Of a stretch of DNA of 32,348 nt, positions 1-6,865 are shown piece after piece. The position numbers and the translations under genes were made by a program. The stretch comes from Lentisphaeria bacterium (GTDB lineage: Bacteria > Verrucomicrobiota > Lentisphaeria > Victivallales > Victivallaceae): positions 1 through 32,348 of the forward strand of contig JAFVQX010000082.1 of assembly GCA_017504585.1 (NCBI GenBank), in the 5' to 3' direction. Each line of letters starts with the position of its first letter. Position 1 is the stretch's first letter. The notes under the pieces are model-generated. The model was given only the letters and a program-made list of their open reading frames with translations, searched no databases and was not told where the DNA came from.

Positions 1-33
1 GCCGGCTGCCAGAAGAACTAATGTTTTGTCCAT
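1..33 (-). CDS. Nucleotidyltransferase (NDP-sugar pyrophosphorylase type), N-terminal fragment
   Basis: The minus strand carries an ATG at 33-31 followed by eleven open codons that run off the left edge of the window, reading MDKTLVLLAAG. A short hydrophobic strand ending in LAAG at the extreme N-terminus is the start of the nucleotide-binding loop of NTP-transferase family proteins, which make NDP-sugars or CDP-alcohols. An AGAGG ribosome-binding site lies seven bases upstream of the ATG and a promoter is visible further up. Only 11 residues can be seen, so the family is a reasonable guess and the substrate cannot be given. Confidence 0.5.
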   Translation of the reverse strand, partial: MDKTLVLLAAG

Positions 34-75
34 AAAATAGCCTCTTTTGAGCTAAAAGTTTTATTTCTCTGTTAT

Positions 76-103
76 AATATAATCCATGTTATGAAAAAAT
101 CAA
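76..103 (-). promoter_or_regulatory. Candidate sigma-70 promoter of the partial nucleotidyltransferase gene
   Basis: On the minus strand TTGATT (103-98) and TATATT (81-76) are separated by 16 bases, about 40 bases before the ATG at 33. The -35 matches consensus at 4 of 6 positions and the -10 at 5 of 6. The surroundings are AT-rich, so a chance match is possible. Confidence 0.4.
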
Positions 104-168
104 TATTATATGGGGCTATTTCCCAAAGTTATTAAAAAACCCTGATATTATCTCTGTTAGTTGCTTGA

Positions 169-1443
169 TCAGTTGCTGCGCAGTACATCTATAGGATTCT
201 GCTGGGCGGCTTTCCATGCCGGGTAGGTACCGAACAGCACCCCCACAAAACTGGATATGAGCAATGCTGCTATAATGCTTACCGGCGAGTAATATGTCGG
301 CATATTGGCGTAAAACGTGATGATCTTGCTGATACCCACGCCCAGAAGAATACCAAGTATACCGCCCATACTGGTCAGAAACACCGTTTCGATAAGGAAT
401 TGGAACAAGATATCGCCTTTTTGAGCCCCCAGTGCCCGGCGGGTACCGATCTCTTTGCGCCGCTCGTAAACGCTTGCCAGCATGATGTTCATAATACCGA
501 TACCGCCCACGATCAGCGAAATACCGGCAATGGAACTCATAACGATAGTAAAGATATTCTGGGTGGCTTCCCGCTGTTTCAGAAGATCCAGCGGAATTAT
601 CACATCCCAATCTTTGATCTTGCTGTGGCTGGTGCGGAAATATTGAGTTACCCGGTTGGCGGTGTTGTCGATATATTCCAGCTTGTCCACCGTAATGATG
701 AACAAATCGAAGTCGATTTGGGTAACAACCGGTACTGCCGTTTCCTTATTTATTGTAAAGCTGCCGAAAAGCGACTCCGACAAAGTCAGCGGTATAAAAA
801 CCATATTGCCGGGTGTACCGAGTTCCGGATATTGGGTGCCCATGTCGTTATTTAATATACCGATGATGCGGTAACTTTCGGTATCGATCTTGAGCAGCGA
901 GCCGATAACGTCTGTTTTGCCCAGCTCAAAAAGTTTGCGCCTTGCTTCGGCGCCGATAACGCATACCGGCTGTTTATTGAGCATATCAGGCACAGAGAGC
1001 CATCGGCCCTGCTCAATGATCGAGCCGGAGTCTTTGAGGAAACTCGGCGTTACTGCTGCCAGCTTTACATCCAACCGGGTCAATCCCTTCAGTACGTTTT
1101 TCCGGGTATTGCGCACAATGGTTATGCGGGATATATTATCCATTTTCATCAGATTTTCGTAGTCAGCCCGGGTCAAGCCGTAACTTTCGGCATATTGAAT
1201 GGAGCGGCTGGTCTGGCTGTCCACCCCGCTGGGCGGCGGCTTTTGGGAGTAAACGATGATCTTGTCGATCCCCATAGCTTCGATCTGCCCCAACGCAGCA
1301 CGTTTGGCCCCTTCGGAAACCGCCAGCATGGCAATAACGCTGCCTACGCCGAAGATGATCCCCAGCGAGGTGAGTATGGAGCGCACTTTGTGCAAAAGTA
1401 TATTGTGCATTGACAAGCGCAATGCGTCCGAAGCCAGCATCAT
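169..1443 (-). CDS. MacB-type ABC transporter permease
   Basis: A 424-residue membrane protein of the MacB/FtsX-like permease family. It has one N-terminal membrane helix (about residues 20-42), a large periplasmic MacB-PCD-like domain (about 45-295), and three C-terminal helices (about 303-330, 346-372, 388-410). The segment GGIGIMNIMLASVYERRKEIG is typical of MacB. Unlike E. coli MacB the ATPase is a separate polypeptide, encoded just upstream with a 4-base ATGA-type overlap. Such permeases are mechanotransmitters: they use ATP to push periplasmic substrates through an adaptor and outer-membrane channel rather than to carry them across the inner membrane. It is the last gene of the secretin-adaptor-ATPase-permease operon. 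The start is one of two consecutive ATG codons (1443 or 1440). The substrate is unknown. Confidence 0.93.
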   Translation of the reverse strand: MMLASDALRLSMHNILLHKVRSILTSLGIIFGVGSVIAMLAVSEGAKRAALGQIEAMGIDKIIVYSQKPPPSGVDSQTSRSIQYAESYGLTRADYENLMKMDNISRITIVRNTRKNVLKGLTRLDVKLAAVTPSFLKDSGSIIEQGRWLSVPDMLNKQPVCVIGAEARRKLFELGKTDVIGSLLKIDTESYRIIGILNNDMGTQYPELGTPGNMVFIPLTLSESLFGSFTINKETAVPVVTQIDFDLFIITVDKLEYIDNTANRVTQYFRTSHSKIKDWDVIIPLDLLKQREATQNIFTIVMSSIAGISLIVGGIGIMNIMLASVYERRKEIGTRRALGAQKGDILFQFLIETVFLTSMGGILGILLGVGISKIITFYANMPTYYSPVSIIAALLISSFVGVLFGTYPAWKAAQQNPIDVLRSN

Positions 1444-2138
1444 TTTTTCCGGTACTCCTGATGTACGATCCTGCCGTCGCGCAAATGCACGATTTGATCA
1501 AAGTGTTCGTCAAGATCCGGGTTGTGGGTCACCATAATGATCGTTACGCCGCTGTCATTGAGTTCGTGAAAAAGCTTCATGATCTCCAGACCGGTTTTTT
1601 CGTCCAAATTCCCGGTAGGCTCGTCTGCCAGCAGAAAGGAGGGGTGGTTGCTCAAAGCTCTGGCGATGGCCACCCGCTGACACTCCCCGCCGGAGAGCTG
1701 GTTGGGCCGATGACCGAAACGGTGTCCCAAGCCTACCCGTTCAATAAGTTCATGAGCGCGCTGGCGGCGGACTTTGCGGTCCACTCTGCCGTAGAGCATA
1801 GGTATTTCCACATTCTGCTCAATGGTCAGATGCGGGAACAAATTGAAGCCCTGAAAGATAAATCCGATCTTGCGGTTGCGGATAGTCGCCAGTTCCGAGT
1901 CGGTCAGCAGATCCACCTGGACTTCTTCAAGCTGGTAGATCCCCGAAGTCGGCACATCCAGCATACCCAATATATTGAGCATGGTGGACTTTCCGGAACC
2001 GGAAGTACCCAATATGCCGAGAAATTCTCCTCGCGCCACACTCAAATTCACATCTTTGAGCACCGGCACCGGATTCCCCCCGGCATAGTAAGTTTTGAAT
2101 ATATGCTCCAAACTTACGATCGTATCCTTTGACTCCAC
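1440..2138 (-). CDS. ABC transporter ATP-binding protein (MacB/LolD type)
   Basis: An ABC ATPase with all core motifs. In the longer 234-residue reading these are Walker A GTSGSGKST (46-54), Q-loop at FQGF (97-100), signature LSGGE (150-154), Walker B LLADEP (171-176) and H-loop THN (206-208). The sequence is of the LolD/MacB subfamily, which energises periplasmic export or lipoprotein release. The frame is also open to a TTG at 2144, but the AAAGGA site lies one base from that TTG and an ideal seven bases from the GTG at 2138, so I prefer GTG (232 residues). It sits between the adaptor gene and the permease, whose start overlaps its stop, which implies coupled translation of an ATPase-permease pair. 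Confidence 0.94.
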   Translation of the reverse strand: MESKDTIVSLEHIFKTYYAGGNPVPVLKDVNLSVARGEFLGILGTSGSGKSTMLNILGMLDVPTSGIYQLEEVQVDLLTDSELATIRNRKIGFIFQGFNLFPHLTIEQNVEIPMLYGRVDRKVRRQRAHELIERVGLGHRFGHRPNQLSGGECQRVAIARALSNHPSFLLADEPTGNLDEKTGLEIMKLFHELNDSGVTIIMVTHNPDLDEHFDQIVHLRDGRIVHQEYRKK

Positions 2139-2162
2139 AGGCAAATCCTTTATTCTGGCAGT

Positions 2163-3683
2163 TTATTTGCTCTCGGTACGTCCCTGATGGGGGCGGTAAA
2201 GATAGATCACATCGTCTTCTTTAAGCCCGTCAAGGATCTGGACAAAGCGGTCGTTGGATTCGCCGATTTTTACATCGACTTCTTTATTGCCGCCGCCGGG
2301 CGTCTGCATATATACATAGAAGCGTTCTTTATCTTCGAAAATCGCTTCCACGGGTATAAAGAGCGTATCTTTTATGGTATTGGTGATCACTTCGATCTGC
2401 ACGCTCATACCGTTGACCAGCAGTTCAGACTGTTTGTCGAAACGTATGCGTGATTTGTAGACTTTGGGCGATGTTGAATCCCAGAAGATGATATTCACCG
2501 GCAGCGTGGGGATCATATCCACCGTGCCGTGGAATTTTACTGACGGCATACTGTCCGGCGTGACCACCACCCGGTCGCCAACTTTGACTTTGCTGCGATA
2601 CTGCTCGGGCAGATCCAGATTTACCACCATATCCGACATTTCCGGAATGGTCATCAGGATCATTCCGCGCCATACTTCCATACCCGGTTTGATATCCGGG
2701 TTGCTGTGGGGACGGTCGGGGTTGCCGTAGATCACGATGCCGTCGGCGGGGGCGTACAGGGTCATCATGCGCAGGAACTTTTCGTTCTGATCAAGATTTT
2801 CCCGGACGCGGCGGATGCGGCGGGTATAGTTGTGCAAACTGCGATTGGTTCTGGCACGGCTGGACTGGATGGCCACTTTGACCTTTTCCATATTCAAGTC
2901 AGCCTGATCCACTTCGTTGTAAAGTGCTTTGAGCTTGCTGGGGTCGTCGTACATTTTCCACAAGCGGCGGGAGCTTTCGTTATTTTCCAGCTCATTTTCT
3001 GCCGAATCGATACTGGACTGGGCGTTGGCAAGGTTTTTCTTGTATGCCTTTTGCTTGTCTTCGTCGGTATCAGTTTCCGGATTGGCTTTGTAGTTGCGGT
3101 AGGTTTCCCGGGCGTCATCCAGCTTGCTCTCGCTGTTGGAGATATTCAAGTCCAGCGAGTCGCGCTTCTGGCGCCGCTCAAAACGCAGATATTTGCGCAA
3201 GGCGTCGTCGGCTTTGGATACCCGGTCTTCGGCGGCTTTCATATTCGCTGCCTGGGTGCTTTCTTCCAGCTTCTGGGTTTCCAGCGCAAGTTCCTGTTCT
3301 TTTTCCAGATTTTCCAGTTCGATCTTGCCGTCAAGGACCCGGTTTTCCAGATCGGTGGGATCCAGCTTTACGACTACATCGCCTTTTTTGACCCGGGCAT
3401 TTTCTTCGATGATCCACACTATAGTGGAGCGCACGTTGGCTTGCGGCACCACCCGGTGTTTCTTTTTGGCGCTGACAGTGCCCGGCTGGGTGATCCCCAG
3501 CACCAGATCGCCTTTTTTAAGGGTAAAGGTACGGTCAACGCTGGCTTCGGCATTTTTCAGTTCGGCTGCAGCGGTTTTTTCTTCGGTGTCTGTATAGAGC
3601 CACGCCAGAGTGATTATTGCTGTTGCTGCAACAATCGCGACGCCCAAAAGCAGCAGCCGTAATTTTTTGCGGTCGATTTTCAT
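2163..3683 (-). CDS. MacA/HlyD-like periplasmic adaptor with an extra-long coiled-coil hairpin
   Basis: A 506-residue membrane-fusion (adaptor) protein. One membrane anchor (residues 8-30) is followed by the first lipoyl/barrel-sandwich half (about 52-110), a charged helical hairpin (about 112-308), the second lipoyl half beginning at LYAPADGIV (309-317), a beta-barrel (about 340-430) and a membrane-proximal domain. In tripartite exporters such proteins bridge the inner-membrane ABC permease and the outer-membrane channel. The roughly 195-residue hairpin is much longer than I would expect for E. coli MacA. The gene lies 9 bases after the secretin gene and 19-24 bases before the ATPase, in one operon. 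No TolC-type gene is present, so the neighbouring secretin is the obvious candidate channel; that is inference. An AAGG site lies 7 bases before the ATG. Confidence 0.88.
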   Translation of the reverse strand: MKIDRKKLRLLLLGVAIVAATAIITLAWLYTDTEEKTAAAELKNAEASVDRTFTLKKGDLVLGITQPGTVSAKKKHRVVPQANVRSTIVWIIEENARVKKGDVVVKLDPTDLENRVLDGKIELENLEKEQELALETQKLEESTQAANMKAAEDRVSKADDALRKYLRFERRQKRDSLDLNISNSESKLDDARETYRNYKANPETDTDEDKQKAYKKNLANAQSSIDSAENELENNESSRRLWKMYDDPSKLKALYNEVDQADLNMEKVKVAIQSSRARTNRSLHNYTRRIRRVRENLDQNEKFLRMMTLYAPADGIVIYGNPDRPHSNPDIKPGMEVWRGMILMTIPEMSDMVVNLDLPEQYRSKVKVGDRVVVTPDSMPSVKFHGTVDMIPTLPVNIIFWDSTSPKVYKSRIRFDKQSELLVNGMSVQIEVITNTIKDTLFIPVEAIFEDKERFYVYMQTPGGGNKEVDVKIGESNDRFVQILDGLKEDDVIYLYRPHQGRTESK

Positions 3684-3692
3684 TGCGTAACC

Positions 3693-5186
3693 TTATTTTT
3701 CAGCTTTTTTTGCTGTTTTTTCAACTGTGGGGACCTGGTCTTTTTTGACGGCAGATTTTTTGTCGTCACGGCCTTTTTCCGGATCGTTTGCTTTGCGGCG
3801 GCGTTCGGGCTCGTCGATAAACTCTTCTTTGAGCTGCTGAAGCGTGGATTTGAGCTTGGGCAGCGACGATGAGTTCTGCAATATTTCGCCGATCCTGCTG
3901 CTGGTGTTGGCTACTTCATCGGGGTCAAAGGCTATGCCGGAGGGATTTTCGGCAGGACGCAGGATGTGAACACGCATAAAGAATACCAGCTGCACGATTT
4001 CCTGTTCCCGGTTTTTGGAAGTAAAGAGTTCGCCGATGTAGGGCAGGTCGCTCAACAGCGGAGTGCGGTCTTCCTGCATACTGGTGCGGTTGCTGTAAAG
4101 TCCGCCCATCATAATGACTTCGCCATCGCGCAAAGTCAGGGTCGTATCCAGATTGCGGATGGAAATAACCGGCACCTGGAAGGATATCGCTTCGCCGGTG
4201 GAGGCATCGTACCCCTGATTGATACGCTGATACTGCTGCACGGTGGATACTTCGGGTGCTACCCGCAGAGTTACCAGATTGTCGTTGATGATCATGGGGG
4301 TCAAAGTCAGAGTCACACCCACCCGGCGGAAGGTGGTGGCGATATTGGTGCCGCTGGAAGTTGTGCTCATTTCCTGAATAGGTATATCCTGACCGGTGGA
4401 GAGACTGGCTTCTTCGTTGCGGCTGATCACCAGATTGGGCGAAGTCAGAACTTTGGCGTCCTGACCGTTGAGCACCCATTGGAAAGATGTCTGCATACTT
4501 TTGGTGCCTGATACATACGGGAACCAGTTCAGATTCAATCCGGCGGCTTCGGAACTGCCGCTCAAGTTGTTATTGACGATCCCGCCGGTGGATTTGAGCA
4601 ATGTATTTTCGTGCAAAGCATTCTTGCCCCGGTCGCTGTCGTTGAATTGGAACGAAAGATTGCGGTTCATGCCGTCGGAAAACAATACTTCGATAACCTT
4701 TACTTCCACCACCACTTGCGGCATGGGTTTGTCGATGGCAAGCAGAGCATTTTTCAGATTTTCGATATTTTCCGAGCTGTCGTAGATGGTCAGCAAATTC
4801 TGTTCGGCATGAAACTCCACCGAACCGTTGCGCAGCATATTTTCAATAGCAATAACGCTGGCGCGGTTGGCCTGGATATAGCGGCAGCGATAGATAAGCG
4901 TGGATCTGCCGTTGCTGCCTTTGATGATGGTAAAGTCCGGCTTGGGCAGCGGGGTGACGATGCGTTTGGCGCTGGCGGGTACCGGTTCCAGCAAAGCTTT
5001 GAGTTGTTCGGCAACGTTTTTTACATTGCGTTTGCCTTGCTCCAGATATTCCGGAGTTTTTTTAATTGGCTCGGAAGCCAGAAAGGAGTTGATCGCATCA
5101 TTGGCAACACATTCGGTTGCACCGTTCAAAAAAGAAAATGCTGCGGCGGCGGTCAGACATTTTGCAACACCGGATAATCGGATCAT
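3693..5186 (-). CDS. GspD/PilQ-type secretin, short form
   Basis: A 497-residue outer-membrane secretin. A signal-peptide-like N-terminus (about 1-28) leads to a helical stretch (30-75), a single short N-domain (about 97-152) and the secretin beta-domain (about 155-410). The latter has the family hallmarks VPVISIRNLDTTLTLRDGE (338-356), MMGGLYSNR, the PLLSDLPYIGELF loop (376-388) and a terminal hydrophobic strand. Full-length GspD has several N-domains (N0-N3); here there is room for about one. The last 85 residues are highly charged and probably disordered. Secretins form large gated rings for type II/III secretion, type IV pili and phage exit. No gspE, F, C or L gene is adjacent; instead it leads an operon with a MacA-like adaptor and MacB-like ABC exporter. 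The ATG at 5186 follows an AAAGGA site. Confidence 0.9.
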   Translation of the reverse strand: MIRLSGVAKCLTAAAAFSFLNGATECVANDAINSFLASEPIKKTPEYLEQGKRNVKNVAEQLKALLEPVPASAKRIVTPLPKPDFTIIKGSNGRSTLIYRCRYIQANRASVIAIENMLRNGSVEFHAEQNLLTIYDSSENIENLKNALLAIDKPMPQVVVEVKVIEVLFSDGMNRNLSFQFNDSDRGKNALHENTLLKSTGGIVNNNLSGSSEAAGLNLNWFPYVSGTKSMQTSFQWVLNGQDAKVLTSPNLVISRNEEASLSTGQDIPIQEMSTTSSGTNIATTFRRVGVTLTLTPMIINDNLVTLRVAPEVSTVQQYQRINQGYDASTGEAISFQVPVISIRNLDTTLTLRDGEVIMMGGLYSNRTSMQEDRTPLLSDLPYIGELFTSKNREQEIVQLVFFMRVHILRPAENPSGIAFDPDEVANTSSRIGEILQNSSSLPKLKSTLQQLKEEFIDEPERRRKANDPEKGRDDKKSAVKKDQVPTVEKTAKKAEK

Positions 5187-5221
5187 TTTTTCATTCCTTT
5201 GTTTTTTTCAACCGACAGTAA

Positions 5222-5236
5222 AGCACCTGTGGTGCT
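5222..5236. repeat. Perfect inverted repeat in the secretin leader
   Basis: AGCACC-TGT-GGTGCT, a perfect 6-base inverted repeat with a 3-base centre, lies 36-50 bases upstream of the secretin start and just downstream of its putative promoter. It could be an operator or a small mRNA hairpin. No regulator is tied to it. Confidence 0.35.
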
Positions 5237-5257
5237 GTAATTTAAGGTAATTAAAAG

Positions 5258-5285
5258 AAGATAGCACAATTTGCGGATTTTTCAA
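5258..5285 (-). promoter_or_regulatory. Candidate promoter of the secretin-MacAB operon
   Basis: On the minus strand TTGAAA (5285-5280) and TATCTT (5263-5258) are spaced by 16 bases, with a TGC extended -10 element directly before TATCTT. It lies about 75 bases upstream of the secretin ATG. A very similar TTGAAA-17-TATCTT element precedes the TIM-barrel gene at 6866. Confidence 0.45.
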
Positions 5286-5311
5286 GCTCAAAACCGACTT
5301 AATATCCAAGA

Positions 5312-5343
5312 AAAACGCATTTGCTTGCTGCTTACTGCGTTTT
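5312..5343 (-). terminator. Putative intrinsic terminator after the CDF gene
   Basis: AAAACGCA (5312-5319) pairs with TGCGTTTT (5336-5343) around a 16-base loop, and the minus strand continues into a short T-run. It lies about 30 bases beyond the CDF stop. The stem is AT-rich, so it would be weak. Confidence 0.4.
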
Positions 5344-5371
5344 ACCGGAGTAAAGAGGCGATTTTTGCACG

Positions 5372-6310
5372 TCAAAAACAGCCGAAATCGGAGATGCGTT
5401 CCGGTTTGGTCTGCACAAATTCCAGCGTCGAGTGGGTTATGTTATGGGCTTTCAGGATTTTTTTCAGTTCCAGGCGGGTCGCTTCCTGTTTTTGAGGATC
5501 GTGGAGCATTATTTGAGCTGTAAAGCTGTTTTCGGTGGTACTCAATGCTCTGATATGGGTGTGGAATATATCGGCAATGTTCTGATGGTTGTGCAGTTCG
5601 TCAAGGAGCAGGGCGGTATTTATATTGCGAGGCACACCATCCAGCAGCAAGTTGGCGCTTTCGCAGAAAAGCTCCCGGCTGCCCATGGCGATCAGCCCGG
5701 CGATGATCAAACCGGTTATGGGGTCAATGATATTCCATCCGGTAAGGGCGATCAAGCCGCCGGAAACCACCACCCCCAGCGATACAAGGGTATCGGCAAG
5801 CATGTGCAAGTAAGCGCTTTTTACATTCAAATCTTCATTTTTTCCTTTGCTCAAAAGCAGTACAGTAAAGCCGTTGACCACGATCCCGGCGGCAGCAGTT
5901 GCCATGACCGCACAGCCGGAAACCGCTTCGCCGGTACGGAAGCGGCTTATGCACTCCCACACGATCATTACGATAGCGGCTGCCAGCACCAGAGCGTTGA
6001 CAAATGCTGCCAGTATGGTCGCCCGTTTGAAGGCATAGGTAAAGCGTTGATTGGGGGATTTTTTCAGGAGCAGAAAAGCTGCCAGCGAGATCACCAGACC
6101 GCCCACATCCCCCAGATTATGCCCGGCATCGGCAAGCAATCCCGCTGAATTATAGTGCCAGCCAAGATAAAACTCGCCCGCTACAAAGAGTATATTTACA
6201 GTTATAGCCCAGATGAACCGTTGGGCAAGTGCCGGGTCAATCCCGTGATGATGATGGTGATGATGCCCCCCATGTTTGTGGTGATGGCAGTGGCAGTGAG
6301 CGTGTTCCAT
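5372..6310 (-). CDS. Cation diffusion facilitator (CzcD/ZitB-like) metal efflux transporter
   Basis: A 312-residue CDF antiporter that exports Zn2+ (perhaps also Cd2+ or Co2+) from the cytoplasm in exchange for protons. The N-terminus is extremely His-rich (15 His and 2 Cys in the first 22 residues), a probable metal-loading tail. Six membrane helices follow. The metal site is recognisable: D61 and the HNLGD motif (64-68) in helix 2, and H169-x3-D173 (HMLAD) in helix 5. A His-loop between helices 4 and 5 is absent. The C-terminal cytoplasmic domain (about 215-312) is a normal CDF dimerisation domain. It is co-transcribed with an ArsR/SmtB-type sensor 14 bases upstream, so it is almost certainly metal-induced. 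Confidence 0.95.
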   Translation of the reverse strand: MEHAHCHCHHHKHGGHHHHHHHGIDPALAQRFIWAITVNILFVAGEFYLGWHYNSAGLLADAGHNLGDVGGLVISLAAFLLLKKSPNQRFTYAFKRATILAAFVNALVLAAAIVMIVWECISRFRTGEAVSGCAVMATAAAGIVVNGFTVLLLSKGKNEDLNVKSAYLHMLADTLVSLGVVVSGGLIALTGWNIIDPITGLIIAGLIAMGSRELFCESANLLLDGVPRNINTALLLDELHNHQNIADIFHTHIRALSTTENSFTAQIMLHDPQKQEATRLELKKILKAHNITHSTLEFVQTKPERISDFGCF

Positions 6311-6324
6311 AACAAAAAATTACC

Positions 6325-6699
6325 TTATTGATCTTTGGAGTGTTCGCTTTTTTCGCTGATGTGGGTCTTGCATAAATCAAACAGCATGGGTATATGGTAA
6401 TCATCCAGACTGTAAAAGATGCTTTTGCCTACCCGGCGGGACTTTACAAGCCGCATCTGCCGCAGCTGTTTAAGGTGGTGGGATACTGCGGGCTGGGTCA
6501 TTTGCATTATCCGGGTTATATCGCAAACGCAAAGTTCGCTTAACAGCAGAGCGTTGATGATTTTCAGCCTCGTGGGGTCGGCAAAGCACTGGAAACGCTC
6601 TGCCATATATGCCAGAGTCAGGTCATCGGTCAAATCTTTGGCGACTTTTTCCACACAATGAGCATGGTCGCCGCCGCATTGAATGAGTTCTTCGGTCAT
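6325..6699 (-). CDS. ArsR/SmtB-family metal-sensing repressor
   Basis: A 124-residue winged-helix repressor. The recognition region is TQPAVSHHLKQLR (68-80). Two metal sites can be read. The alpha-3 Cys pair is in ELCVCD (C57, C59), with extra Cys/His near the N-terminus (C8, H12, H14, C15), as in ZiaR/CadC-type sensors. The alpha-5 site matches the SmtB pattern D-x-H-x10-H-x2-E exactly (D100, H102, H113, E116). Zinc binding should release it from DNA and derepress itself and the CDF gene 14 bases downstream. An imperfectly symmetric SmtB-like operator lies within its own promoter (6719-6746). Zinc, cadmium or lead are plausible inducers; the alpha-5 site favours zinc. Confidence 0.94.
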   Translation of the reverse strand: MTEELIQCGGDHAHCVEKVAKDLTDDLTLAYMAERFQCFADPTRLKIINALLLSELCVCDITRIMQMTQPAVSHHLKQLRQMRLVKSRRVGKSIFYSLDDYHIPMLFDLCKTHISEKSEHSKDQ

Positions 6700-6718
6700 A
6701 AAAATACCTTTAAATATG

Positions 6719-6746
6719 ATTATATAAATATTTGTTTATATGTTAA
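6719..6746 (-). promoter_or_regulatory. arsR-CDF promoter with embedded SmtB-type operator
   Basis: Minus-strand TTAACA (6746-6741), a 16-base spacer and a perfect TATAAT (6724-6719) form a strong promoter 20 bases before the repressor ATG. The inverted repeat ATATAAA-N6-TTTATAT (6722-6741) fills the spacer and overlaps the -10, resembling SmtB/CzrA boxes. Repressor bound here would block RNA polymerase directly. Confidence 0.65.
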
Positions 6747-6792
6747 TGTATTGCATCCTCCAATGAAAATCAATTTTTCTAAAGCAAAAAAG

Positions 6793-6821
6793 TTGAAAAT
6801 TACCGGTAAATGTTGTATCTT
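6793..6821 (+). promoter_or_regulatory. Candidate promoter of the TIM-barrel isomerase gene
   Basis: TTGAAA (6793-6798), 17 bases, then TATCTT (6816-6821), about 45 bases before the ATG at 6866. The arsR promoter fires in the opposite direction from the same 166-base intergenic region. Confidence 0.45.
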
Positions 6822-6865
6822 TAGGCGCATAACAAAATTTTAATGCAGAAAGCGAGTTGATTATC

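Noticed and set aside
400-3662. Long plus-strand frames opposite the MacAB-secretin operon, including one of 318 codons at 2706-3662
   Set aside because: They lie opposite genes with clear family motifs, show low-complexity Phe/Val-rich translations and have no ribosome-binding sites; shadows of codon bias.
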